Below, one piece after another: positions 43,800-52,537 of a stretch of DNA of 64,000 nucleotides. Origin of the DNA: Flaccisagitta enflata (Eukaryota; Chaetognatha; Sagittoidea; Aphragmophora); the NCBI GenBank assembly GCA_965153355.1, contig OZ231127.1, positions 42,718,001 to 42,782,000 on the forward strand, given 5' to 3'. Made by a program: the position numbers and the translations under genes. Numbering within the stretch: the first letter of the stretch is position 1; every line of letters begins with the position of its first letter. The notes under the pieces are model-generated. The model had not been told where the DNA came from, searched no databases, and worked only from the letters and a program-made list of their open reading frames with translations.

Positions 43800-43873
43800 T
43801 TAGGGATCGTCTGAAAGTTAACTTCGGCTTCGACCTTCGGTCAGGGCACTGCCCCAATAATCAAAATCAAAAT

Positions 43874-43874
<1 letters not shown>

Positions 43875-43951
<77 letters not shown>
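43875..43951 (+). repeat. (AG)n microsatellite with (ACAG) tail
   Basis: Pure AG, then CAGACAGACAG. It ends ~17 bp before the TA-flanked element at 43,969. Confidence 0.96.
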
Positions 43952-43953
<2 letters not shown>

Positions 43954-43968
43954 AACAAAAAAGACATA

Positions 43969-44452
43969 CAGTTGAGCTTCACTAGAGCCAACAAAAGAAC
44001 GATGATGTCATGTTGGTGTGTGAATGAAATTTTCAGCCACTTTATGCCTTTAGAGTAAAAGGCTGAGAATGGTCGCTACCATGCTGTTTTCCAAATTAAT
44101 AAAAGCGGCATTCTCTGATCTGTCCATATCTTTTAAGCACTGCAGTCACTTTGCTAGTCTCATTCATACTAAGTCAGGTGGCGAGCTGGTAAATGAATAA
44201 TGATAACAGTGAGAGTGTTTACTTTTTGCAAAAACTAGATGTAGGTCCAAGTTCTTTTTTTTTCTTTTTTTTTTTTGCCATTTCCAAGCATCCATCAATG
44301 CCTTTTTGATTGTGTATCAAACTAAAAGAATAAGTAAAGCATATTTGTAATCAGTATATTGCAGAAATATACATGCTCGGCTATAAGGCACCCCGCCTAG
44401 ATGGCATGAAATAAACCAGTCCCTTGAGATGCCTTCTAGTGAAGCTTAACTG
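43969..44452. mobile_element. TA-flanked inverted-repeat element (pogo/Tigger-like ends)
   Basis: Left end CAGTTGAGCTTCACTAGAG, right end TTCTAGTGAAGCTTAACTG, with TA on both sides (43,967-43,968 and 44,453-44,454). 484 bp, no transposase ORF. The ends resemble those at 63,354 and 39,871. Confidence 0.75.
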
Positions 44453-44879
44453 TATATAGAAAAAAAGACGGTGAAAAAAAAAAAAACAAAAAGAAAAAAT
44501 ATCATAAAAACAGATATAAATAGATAGTTACAAAATGAAAATTATAAGAAAAAATCCTTAGACTGTTATTATTTCTTCATAGGTTGATTTGAAATAAAGA
44601 AATATGTATTAAAATTTTTTCAAAAATTAATATTAGTAAACAATATTTCATTATATCTCCTGGTATGATTAAAAAAATGTTAAGAAATAAATTTTGTATA
44701 AAATTTGATTTGATTTTTTTTCTTTAATACAAAATCTTTTTTTTGTTTAACCTATCAACTTTTGATGAAAAAATAATATTCTTAGTATTTTTTCTTATGA
44801 CTTTTATTTTTTTTCATTCATATCTATACCTGTTTGAGTGATATTTTTTTTTGTTTCTTTTATTGTTTTTTCTTGATAT
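44453..44879. other. AT-rich intergenic sequence
   Basis: Very AT-rich, with A-runs and T-runs. No feature supported. Confidence 0.45.
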
Positions 44880-45038
44880 GTATTTTTTGTTTCTCTTTCT
44901 TTCTTTTTTTTTCTTTTTTTCTTTCTTTCTTTCTTGCTTTCTTTCTTTGTTTCTTTGTTTGTTTGTTTCTTTCTTTGTTTGTTTCTTTCCTTTTTTTCTT
45001 TTTTTCTATCTCTCTTTTTTTCTTTCTCTCTTTCTTTT

Positions 45039-45119
<81 letters not shown>

Positions 45120-45147
45120 CTCGCTCTCTCTTTCTCTCGCTTTCTCG

Positions 45148-45179
<32 letters not shown>

Positions 45180-45187
45180 TTCTCTTG
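44880..45187 (+). repeat. (TTTC)n then (TC)n pyrimidine array
   Basis: TTTC/TTTG tetramers to ~45,040, pure TC to 45,114, then TC with CGC and TTT interruptions. Confidence 0.95.
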
Positions 45188-45224
45188 CATAAAGGAAAAC
45201 AATTTGCTTTTTTTATTCAATTTA

Positions 45225-45415
45225 ATCAAACAAAGTCGGATGCACAAAGCTCTACTCTAGTCGCATACAGATAGGCAGGGGCAGTGATGGGGAAAGTCAT
45301 TGTGGCATTTAAGTTAGAGCAGTGAGCTTGAAATACTAAAAAAAACGCTAACCAAGGAAAATAAGAGACAACTAGAAGATGAAGCGAAGTAGCGTTACAT
45401 ACAACTAAAAGAAAA
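45225..45415 (+). repeat. Degenerate family A repeat
   Basis: ACAAAGTCGGATGCACAAAG, AGTCGCATACAGATAGGCAG, GGGGCAGTGATGGGGAAAGT, GTGGCATTTAAGTTAGAGCA and finally GCGTTACATACAACTAAAA. The head and tail are recognisable but mutated, and the array is lost. Confidence 0.5.
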
Positions 45416-46353
45416 TAACTTCGGTTTCTGACTTCGGTAAACTTCGGTTTTGGTTTCGGTCAGTTAGTCATAGTAAACTTCGGTTTTGGTTCGGCTTCGG
45501 TTTACCTACCTTCGGTCGACCTCTACTCAAATCGAATTCTGAAAAAAGTTTTAGAAAGATCTTGGTTTGCGATTTTTGCATGTAAAATTTCATGATGGTC
45601 AGAGCATTTGCTTAGCAACCACATACTTTTAAAGTAAATGTATGATTTCTTGAAATGGTAAAAAATGGTAACAATGGAAATGTAAAGAAAAACAGTAAGT
45701 TTCAAAATGTCCCTGTGAGTTCAGTTTTCAGAGCAGCTTCATGATTTTTTATACCAAGATAGCTTTTCAAATTTGCTACTTGGTAAAAAAGTAAGACATT
45801 GAAAAAGTTCATTTTTGCACCTGTAGCATTGACGTTTGTAAAGTCTGTCAGTTGAGCATCCACCAGATTAACTCCAGTTTTGATCCCAATTTTGAAATAT
45901 CATTATGAGCTCAATCTTTACAGCAGGAATAAAATTTTTGAGAAGGAGTTAGAATGTCTGATTTATGACACAGCAAAAAAATCAGAACTCAAAAAAGTTT
46001 GTTTATACACCCAAAACATCATTTTTTTGTAAACTTGTCAAAATTGGATTTGAATGACATTTCTTTCCTTTTGGTAAGCTTTTTACAAAAATTGATGCTA
46101 CATGTGCAGAAATAACTGTTTTAGATTCTGATTTTTTTGCTCTGTCAGAAATTTGATGTTCTATCACCACAAAAGAAAATTTTGAACCTACTAGTAGAAA
46201 TAGGTACACTTTTGAAAAGGAATCTTTTTAATTTTAACCATAGTTAGAAACCTACTTCATATGTGGTTGCTCAACAAAGGGCCAATCCATAATGAAATTT
46301 ACAAGCAAAAATCGCAGACCAAGATCTATTTGGATCTTTTTTCAGAAATTAAG
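45416..46353. other. Intergenic sequence, TTCGG-rich start, otherwise unassigned
   Basis: CTTCGGTTTTGGTTTCGG repeats at 45,420-45,520, then AT-rich DNA. No gene. Confidence 0.4.
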
Positions 46354-46986
46354 TAACATGTGTCCCACAATTATTGGAACTCAGAGTAATGGCTACCAAA
46401 TCTACATCATTATAGATATTGTTATGGAGTTTTATCATTAGATAGAGGATAAAAAAATCTTCATTTTGCTCATGAATTTCATCAATTTTGATTGAGGCTA
46501 AGGCAAGTTATGTTGAAAACTGTTGAGATGTGTTTTTCCAAAATCATCACAAAATTACTAAAAAAATCATTCACTATCAAATCTAAACGAATAAAGCTAC
46601 AATTACCAGATTGGTCCCATTTAAAAGATTTGTTTCAACTCTTTAAAACGCGACCAATCTGAAAATTGTAGCTCAATTTTTTTAGGAACAGCACTCTTCC
46701 AAAGTTGATGCTTATTTACAGGTTGGAACCTTATCATTTTTTAGATGATTTATAAAAAAACAATTATCGTGGACTGAAGTGAATTAAAACTACAAAAATC
46801 CACCTGAAAATACATCTTGATACATACAGTTAACCTTTCATGAGAAATTAGCACTGTATTCTACAATGAACTTGGATTAAACAAAGTTTTCATGGTCCTG
46901 TTCCAATAATTGTGGGACACATGTTAGAGCCCCTAGAAGCAGAGATATATCGATTTTTTATGTTGCAACTGACTTGGGACACCCTG
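46354..46986. mobile_element. Palindromic element with an attached mariner-like end
   Basis: TAACATGTGTCCCACAATTA (46,354) and its inverse TAATTGTGGGACACATGTTA (46,907-46,926) bound a hairpin whose centre (46,580-46,690) carries two inverted copies of the shared core (ACCAATCTG..TTGTAGCT). Directly right of it, AGAAGCAGAGATATATCGAT and GACTTGGGACACCCTG (ending 46,986, followed by TA) match the inverse of 43,150-43,200. Confidence 0.65.
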
Positions 46987-46989
46987 TAC

Positions 46990-47185
46990 GAGGATAAGCC
47001 GTAGGTCCGCCCGTTGGTAGCTCCGTCGGTAACGGGAAACTTTTATGACGCAAAGTTGGTGGAAATAATGATTTTCTAGCGTTACGCATTTCTACTCCTG
47101 CGTGTCTAGCCTGCCCGCCCGCATTACTTCCCCTGCCCACTCGCAAGCGACAACTTATTGGCCGTGTGTCCGGCCTTTTTCCGTT
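46990..47185 (-). mobile_element. Family A Helitron-like repeat
   Basis: GATAAGCCGTAGGTCCGCCC, GTTGGTAGCTCCGTCGGTAA, TTACTTCCCCTGCCCACTCG, CAAGCGACAACTTATTGGCC and the head GTGTGTCCGGCCTTTTTCC. Diverged and short-arrayed. Confidence 0.6.
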
Positions 47186-47809
47186 TACCACGCGTACAAA
47201 AAAAAAAAAGACGCACCTGGTCATTTATTGACAAAACAGACTAAAACAATTATTCTGAAATGTTTTTATTGAATGTGTTTTGAAGATTTTCAAATTTTCT
47301 TTCAATCTAGACCAGTCCCAGGTCTGTATCTCAAACCGTTTAAAAGTTACAGCCAGTCAAAGACAACTACTATTTTGAACACATGACAAAATACAAAATC
47401 ATTAAAAAACTTGTTTATTGTTTCTTCATCTTATAAAATTACTTAAGAGAAACTTTCAAACATTTTTCAGTCAAAGGAATTTTAAAGATTTTCGAATTTT
47501 CTTTCATTCTAGACCAATCCCAAGTCTGTATCTTAAACGGTTTAAAAGTTACAGCTCATCAAAGTAAAAAACACTGATTATTTTGAATTCTTTTTCTTTT
47601 ATGGAATTGTGAAAACGATTCTTGACTATTTTTGCTCTTTTTTTTATTACACCCAAACGCCTCAAGATTAAGAACTTTTTCTTTTTGATTCTCAAAGCTT
47701 GAAAACTGGGCTTTTCATTAGTGCAAAACATTTAACTTGAAATCAAAGAAAAAATGGCTAAAATGGTCCTTTAAAAGTGCGTCTTTTTTTTTTTTTGATT
47801 CGCGTGGTA
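47186..47809. mobile_element. Inverted-repeat element with internal ~195-bp duplication
   Basis: Ends TACCACGCG, A-run, GACGCAC at the left, and GTGCGTC, T-run, CGCGTGGTA at the right. Inside, GAAGATTTTCAAATTTTC, then CTAGACCAGTCCCAGGTCTG and CTCAAACCGTTTAAAAGTTA (47,281-47,350) recur as AAAGATTTTCGAATTTTC, CTAGACCAATCCCAAGTCTG and CTTAAACGGTTTAAAAGTTA (47,480-47,550). The second block is the shared core motif. Confidence 0.75.
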
Positions 47810-49495
47810 TCTAGTTGTTAGGATTTCATTATGAGAGCTTTGGCTCAAGCTCTCTTCTATTACTTTCTTCAGCCTCGCGCGAATGATTGCATAAATGGAG
47901 CTCTTGACCATGTTACACTTTCTTCTCTTAGATTTTCTCGTGTGGATCCTCCTTTCTATGCTCCTTCCTACCAACTTCCCTCTGCTCCTCCTTCTCTTCA
48001 TCTTCTCCTCATCATCATCATCTTCTCCTCCTCATCTCCTCCAATAAGTTCTCCCTCCGAATTTTATCCTCACCATGGAATCTCGACCCTCAAACTCGCG
48101 ATTCCCATGTCTTTCAATTTCCGGTTTCATCTCTTACCAACTTCTTCTTCTTTTTCTTCATCGTCTTCTTCTTACTCCTCTTCCTTATACATAATCTTCA
48201 TCTTTATCTTTATCGTTTTCCCCCTCCTGCTTCCTCATGTACCTTTTTCTTCGCAATTTTTCCCCTTCTTTTTCTTTTTCTATTTCTTTTTCTTTTTCTT
48301 TTTTTTTTTCTTCTTCTTCCTCTTCTTCTTCGTCTATGTCTTCCTCGGCATCCTCTTGGTCTTCTCTTTTTTTTTTCGTTTGGGCAGTGGTCCCGACGGG
48401 ATGCATACACCTGAGGAAACTTTCCTATTTTGCCATGTTTTCAGTCTCTCCGTCAGTCCGTCCCCCAAACACTCCTTTACTTCCTCTTCACTCCTCCTCC
48501 TCCTCCTCCTTCTTCTCCTCCTCCTCCTCTTTCGTCATCTTCTCCTCATCATTCTTTTTTGCGTCCCCGTCGACGTTTTTCCGCGCTTTTTCCCCCATTT
48601 TTAACAGCGTACTACGCGACAGTGTAAGTTGGTCGGTCTGTGAGTCTGTCAGTCTGTCAGTCAGGGTCTATCTGTCTGTTTGTAACTCGGTTATACTGTT
48701 TTGTATGTCTGAACCCTTTGACCCTTGCCAAAATGCTTGATTCACTTTTTTCATCACTGCCCCTGCCTCTCCGCAAGCAACTACTGTAGGTTAAAGTAAT
48801 TCCTCCAATAAACAGGCCTGGCTGAAATCCATAATTTGATAGGCAAAAGAAGCTTTGTCTCTCTTAATCTTTTTCCTCAAAGCTTTTCTTTCATTACTTC
48901 TTGCTTTTCCTCCCTTTTCCTTCCATTTTCCACTCCTTTTCCTATTTTTCCCCCTTCCAGCTTCCATTTTTTCCTTCCATTTTCTTTTTTTGTCCTCTCG
49001 TCTTCTCTTCTCTTCTCGCGCACAATTCTTTATTTACTTCTTATATCACCCCTCATATCAATTTCCTATTCGTCTCCTCGTCGTTTTTCTTTCTTTTTTC
49101 CCCCTTCCTAGTTTCTATTTTCTGTTTTTTTTTTCTGTAAGATATTATCATTTCTCTTTTTTTTTCTTTTTTAATTTTTATTCTTTTTTTATTCTTTTTC
49201 TTCTTTTTTTTTTCTTTTGCCTTTTTTTTTGTAATGCTCCCCCGTATATTTTACGGTTCCTTTTCTCCTTTGCAATTCAATTCGGTTGGTCCAATGATTT
49301 CATCGTTACATCCGTGTGTCAGTGGATTCTTTGAAGGACAAGGTGACGAAATCCTTGGTCTGCTCAAAGCCCAATCTGCATGCATAGTTACGTCTGATAC
49401 GCGGTTTTGTATCTCTCATGGCAGGTCTGTCGTTAAGTGGGCCCTAAGCTATCAAAGCGGGATTATTTATTGATTTATTGTATCTATCTAATCAG
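47810..49495. other. Pyrimidine-rich intergenic sequence, no gene
   Basis: CTT/CTTCTC-rich stretches at ~47,990-48,360, 48,475-48,545 and 48,840-49,225 open several long frames, but their composition is that of degenerate simple repeat. A family A relic (TCGGTCTGTGAGTCTGTCAG, TGCCCCTGCCTCTCCGCAAG) lies at 48,605-48,785. GGGCAGTGGTCCCGACGGG (48,383) is a family C fragment. Confidence 0.5.
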
Positions 49496-49637
49496 CCCCA
49501 AGCCCTGAATCCCAGCCTCATGACCAAAGTCCCGGCCTTAAGACTCAAATTCTAGTCTACAGGCTGCAAACGCAGCCTCCAGGCTCAAATCCAAATAATA
49601 AGTCCGAAATCGTTGAACCAAATCTCAGCCCTGATGC
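49496..49637 (+). repeat. Family C-type minisatellite
   Basis: Decayed ~20-bp units (CCCAGCCTCATGACCAAAGT, CCCGGCCTTAAGACTCAAAT) directly upstream of a family A copy. Confidence 0.55.
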
Positions 49638-49834
49638 AAACAAGGCCGGATACACGGCTATCCCAGCCGCGTGCGGGTGGGCAGGGGCCATATTTGAGGT
49701 CAGTGGAGCATTTGGGCAGGAGCGGTATAGCCATAAACCCCATAAACGCCAAAAAAGTAAAGTGTGACGGACAGACGGACGGACGGACGGAGCGACGGAG
49801 CGACGGAACGACAAAGCGGAGTGTAGAGTCGCGT
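49638..49834 (+). mobile_element. Family A Helitron-like repeat, tail truncated
   Basis: Head ACAAGGCCGGATACACGGCT, CCAGCCGCGTGCGGGTGGGC, GGGGCCATATTTGAGGTCAG, GGAGCATTTGGGCAGGAGCG; AAAGTAAAGTGTGACGG; GACGGACGGAGCGACGG array; AAAGCGGAGTGTAGAGTCGC. The sequence leaves the family inside the tail palindrome, so the right half of the hairpin is missing. Confidence 0.72.
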
Positions 49835-50137
49835 TTTTCTCTATAGACGCTGCGATTTTTCGAAAAGTGCCGGTTTTCTCAACTGAAGTAGATCTCTTTC
49901 AGACAACTAATGGCTGATGGTACGGGAGTGATATTTGGTATATAACTAGGCAAGTTACAAGCTCTATTCCCCGCTAAATTTTCGTTATTTTGGAGACGTA
50001 GGATCAAATCGCCCACAACTTTCTCATGGCTTGTTCTGTCGGAATACGGCCTCTAGTCTGACCAATTTTTTTAGATTGAAATCACCAAAGAAACAGTTGT
50101 GGAAGAAAAAATCGAAAAAAAAAACCATTGATACAAA
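49835..50137. other. Intergenic sequence, nothing recognised
   Basis: No feature supported. Confidence 0.4.
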
Positions 50138-50141
50138 GATC

Positions 50142-50674
50142 TGTTGAACCCGTACATACTGGAAGCCCACGGCCGCCATCATGATTTTTTGCTCTTTTAC
50201 CCGACCTACATTTGCGCCCTCTAGTCGATTCCCTTTTGTCCCTGCAGGTAGCGCCACTAGTCCTCTTCCTCTTCCCCAACATTTGCCCCTACAATCCCCT
50301 ACCTTTCGAACATTGTCAATTCTCATTCAGGCTTGCTGCTGCCCTGTAAAAATAAAGACCTCTTGCTATCACCCTGATTTTGTGCCATTTTACCAGCCCA
50401 GACTTCAGTGGAGATATTTTGCCCAAAGAGGCCCAAAGAGAGATATGAAACTGCCTCAATAAGTGATAAGTCTACAAACAGTTAAGCTTTTGCTTGGGAG
50501 GTTTGTTTTGTGGGTGACCTTCCCGCTTCATCGCCATTTGGGTTGCAGAGGACGTCCCTGCCCAGTGGCAGATCTTGGAGAGAGCCGTATCCTCAGAGGC
50601 GACGTGAGTATCCTGCCATTGCCCGATGCCTAGCCCAGTTTTGGGTTTGTTTGTCTGTTTGTCGCGTTTCTATA
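50142..50674 (+). repeat. 5' LTR
   Basis: 533 bp. Ten substitutions against the 3' LTR (about 98% identity), clustered in the first ~260 bp. It contains AATAAAG near 50,349-50,355, a possible polyadenylation signal, and an earlier purine-rich block, CCCAAAGAGGCCCAAAGAG. Starts with TG, but does not end in the usual CA. Confidence 0.9.
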
Positions 50675-50675
50675 C

Positions 50676-50694
50676 TGGTGCCTCAAGCCCGGGA
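50676..50694 (+). promoter_or_regulatory. Primer-binding-site-like sequence
   Basis: TGGTGCCTCAAGCCCGGGA begins one base after the LTR. TGG matches the CCA end of a tRNA, and CCCGGGAAT resembles the complement of a T-arm (compare tRNA-Gly). The middle does not fit an isoacceptor that I can name with confidence. Confidence 0.6.
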
Positions 50695-51478
50695 ATAGTT
50701 ACACTATCGCGCGTACCCGAGCCGCAGCCGTTTCAAGGATACCTTCTTACAGTGAATCTACATTAATCCATCGACCTGACAAGTTTCAGTTTCATGTTGA
50801 GAGCAGCCGTAGTCGTGGGGCCAGCTCAGGCTGAGCAAAGGAGTTTCCGTCGGGGCTAAGCTCGGGGAGCAACACCAAAACCCGCTATAAGATTATGATA
50901 CATAGGGGCGTGCTTCATCGCTAGGAAGGAAGACACGAAAGGTGTCCGGTGCCGCCCACCGAGACGTAGACTCAGCATGGAAAAGTAACTTTGACCGATC
51001 GTTTGTTTTCTGTTTTCAAAGGTTAAGTCAGAACTCAGATTCAACTGAAGGAAGAAAAGGCTTCATCTCCGAGTGTATTTCAGCAAAAGCAATAAGTTTT
51101 TTTTTTCTCCACCTGGGCTCAGGGCAGCAAAACATTTCATCTATTCATCTGTGAATAACATCATTCTTACCGCCGTTTTAACCATCCTTTTTCAGCTCAT
51201 TTCACCCATCATCATTCTACCCTCATTTTCCATTGGCATCAGCCTCATTCTCGTCCCATCAGTCAAAGCCAGTTTGACAAAGTAAATCTGTACATTACAC
51301 TTCAAGCCTTAGTGTATATTCGCAATTTTAATCTCATTGTTCTTACTGCCTATAGCGAGTTGCATCAGCTTTAACCGATCTCTTACCGCCCTTCACGCTT
51401 TGAATATTTTCTGACATCTGGTGAGCTTGGGATTGCCTAATATATATTTAAATTTATCAAGATTCTTCGACGACTATC
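50695..51478 (+). other. Leader region of the LTR element
   Basis: Non-coding stretch between primer site and Gag start. No long ORF in the Gag frame. GC-richer at first, and AT-rich close to the Gag start codon (ATATATATTTAAATTT). Confidence 0.55.
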
Positions 51479-52459
51479 ATGGGTGACAGTTTGGCCGATA
51501 TCCTAGCCCGACTGACAGTCTTGACTGACAATGAACAGACGGCGCAGACAACGCCGACAGCACCAAGAGTCAGAGCAATTAATTGCAAGCCATTTTCAAT
51601 CGGACAAGACTGGAGTTCATTTAGCGTCTATTTTAGAGAGAACGTCAGGGCGGCTCATGGCCTTAAACATGGAGACGATGACTCTGACCAACTCGACGAT
51701 GCATGTTGTTCTCTCATTGGGAGTAAGCTTGAGCCAGGCGCGACGCTGACAGCCTATCTCAATCTCAACGATAACATTAAGAACAAATGGACAGACCTTA
51801 ATGACGCATTGACGAAGCTTTACATCAACGACGAGGAAAAGCAACTTTTTCTGTCTAATCCTGAAAGTTTCAAAAAGGGAGTTCTTACCATGGTCGCTTT
51901 CAAAAACGAACTCGTCCGACGCGTCAACCTTTATCAACCCGAACTGAAAACAGTCGACAGCGAGTATCAGCGTCAGCTTGTTAATCGGTTCATCTGCGGC
52001 ATCGAAGACACAAAACTTCAACGAAAGCTGCGCCGTCACTGTAAACGCGATAAGTTGAAAATCGACGAAGCCTTCAATTTTGCGGTTGATTATGAATCAA
52101 CGGAGTACGAAGAAAAGGGGCTGGAAATCGCTGCAACAGAAAATCACAACTCCGAGTCCTCTCACTTCACTAAAATGCCGCTTGCAGCAGCTGCCTCATC
52201 AGCGTCGATGGAAATTTTTGGTCCAGTCCTGGATCCAGATATCGCGAGGAACCGACAAGACATTGAGGAACTGCAGGTCGGTCACGCTCTCCTCGACACT
52301 AAGATAAGCCAACTGGAAAACGATATGAAAGCCGGTTTTCAACATCTAGAAGCGCTGATCATCGCTCAAACCGAATCAGAAATTGCGTCAGCTTTAACGC
52401 CACCCTCTTCGTCGGAAGCGTATCCACTCGCCTACGCTGCAGCGTCGCGACGTCACTAG
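51479..52459 (+). CDS. gag: Gag-like protein of the LTR element
   Basis: 326 residues, intact from ATG to TAG. Residues ~35-210 look like a retrotransposon Gag capsid region. They include DWSSFSVYFRENVRAAHG and ACCSLIGSKLEPGA, a Trp-containing helix segment (KNKWTDLNDALTKLY), and the late pattern RFICGIEDTKLQRKLR (about residue 169) followed by IDEAFNFAVDYE (about 196-207), as in Ty3/gypsy-type Gag. Residues ~254-294 form a Leu/Ile heptad-like helix (RNRQDIEELQ, KISQLENDM), a likely coiled coil. No CCHC zinc knuckle is present, so RNA binding would have to use another surface. The intact frame and near-identical LTRs argue for a recent insertion. Confidence 0.8.
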   Translation: MGDSLADILARLTVLTDNEQTAQTTPTAPRVRAINCKPFSIGQDWSSFSVYFRENVRAAHGLKHGDDDSDQLDDACCSLIGSKLEPGATLTAYLNLNDNIKNKWTDLNDALTKLYINDEEKQLFLSNPESFKKGVLTMVAFKNELVRRVNLYQPELKTVDSEYQRQLVNRFICGIEDTKLQRKLRRHCKRDKLKIDEAFNFAVDYESTEYEEKGLEIAATENHNSESSHFTKMPLAAAASSASMEIFGPVLDPDIARNRQDIEELQVGHALLDTKISQLENDMKAGFQHLEALIIAQTESEIASALTPPSSSEAYPLAYAAASRRH

Positions 52460-52478
52460 AAATTATCAAAGCTGTGCG

Positions 52479-52481
<3 letters not shown>

Positions 52482-52535
<54 letters not shown>
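52482..52535 (+). repeat. (TC)n microsatellite inside the LTR element
   Basis: Pure TC just after the Gag stop codon. Confidence 0.95.

Positions 52536-52537
<2 letters not shown>

Noticed and set aside
47831-49334. Long Phe/Ser-rich frames in pyrimidine-rich DNA (257 and 159 codons)
   Set aside because: The composition follows CTT/CTTTTC repeats, overlapping frames look alike, and transposable fragments lie inside them. No domain or splice structure.
50676-50694. Assigning the primer site to a specific tRNA
   Set aside because: The TGG start and CCCGGGAAT fit a tRNA complement, but acceptor-stem bases do not match one that I can name reliably.
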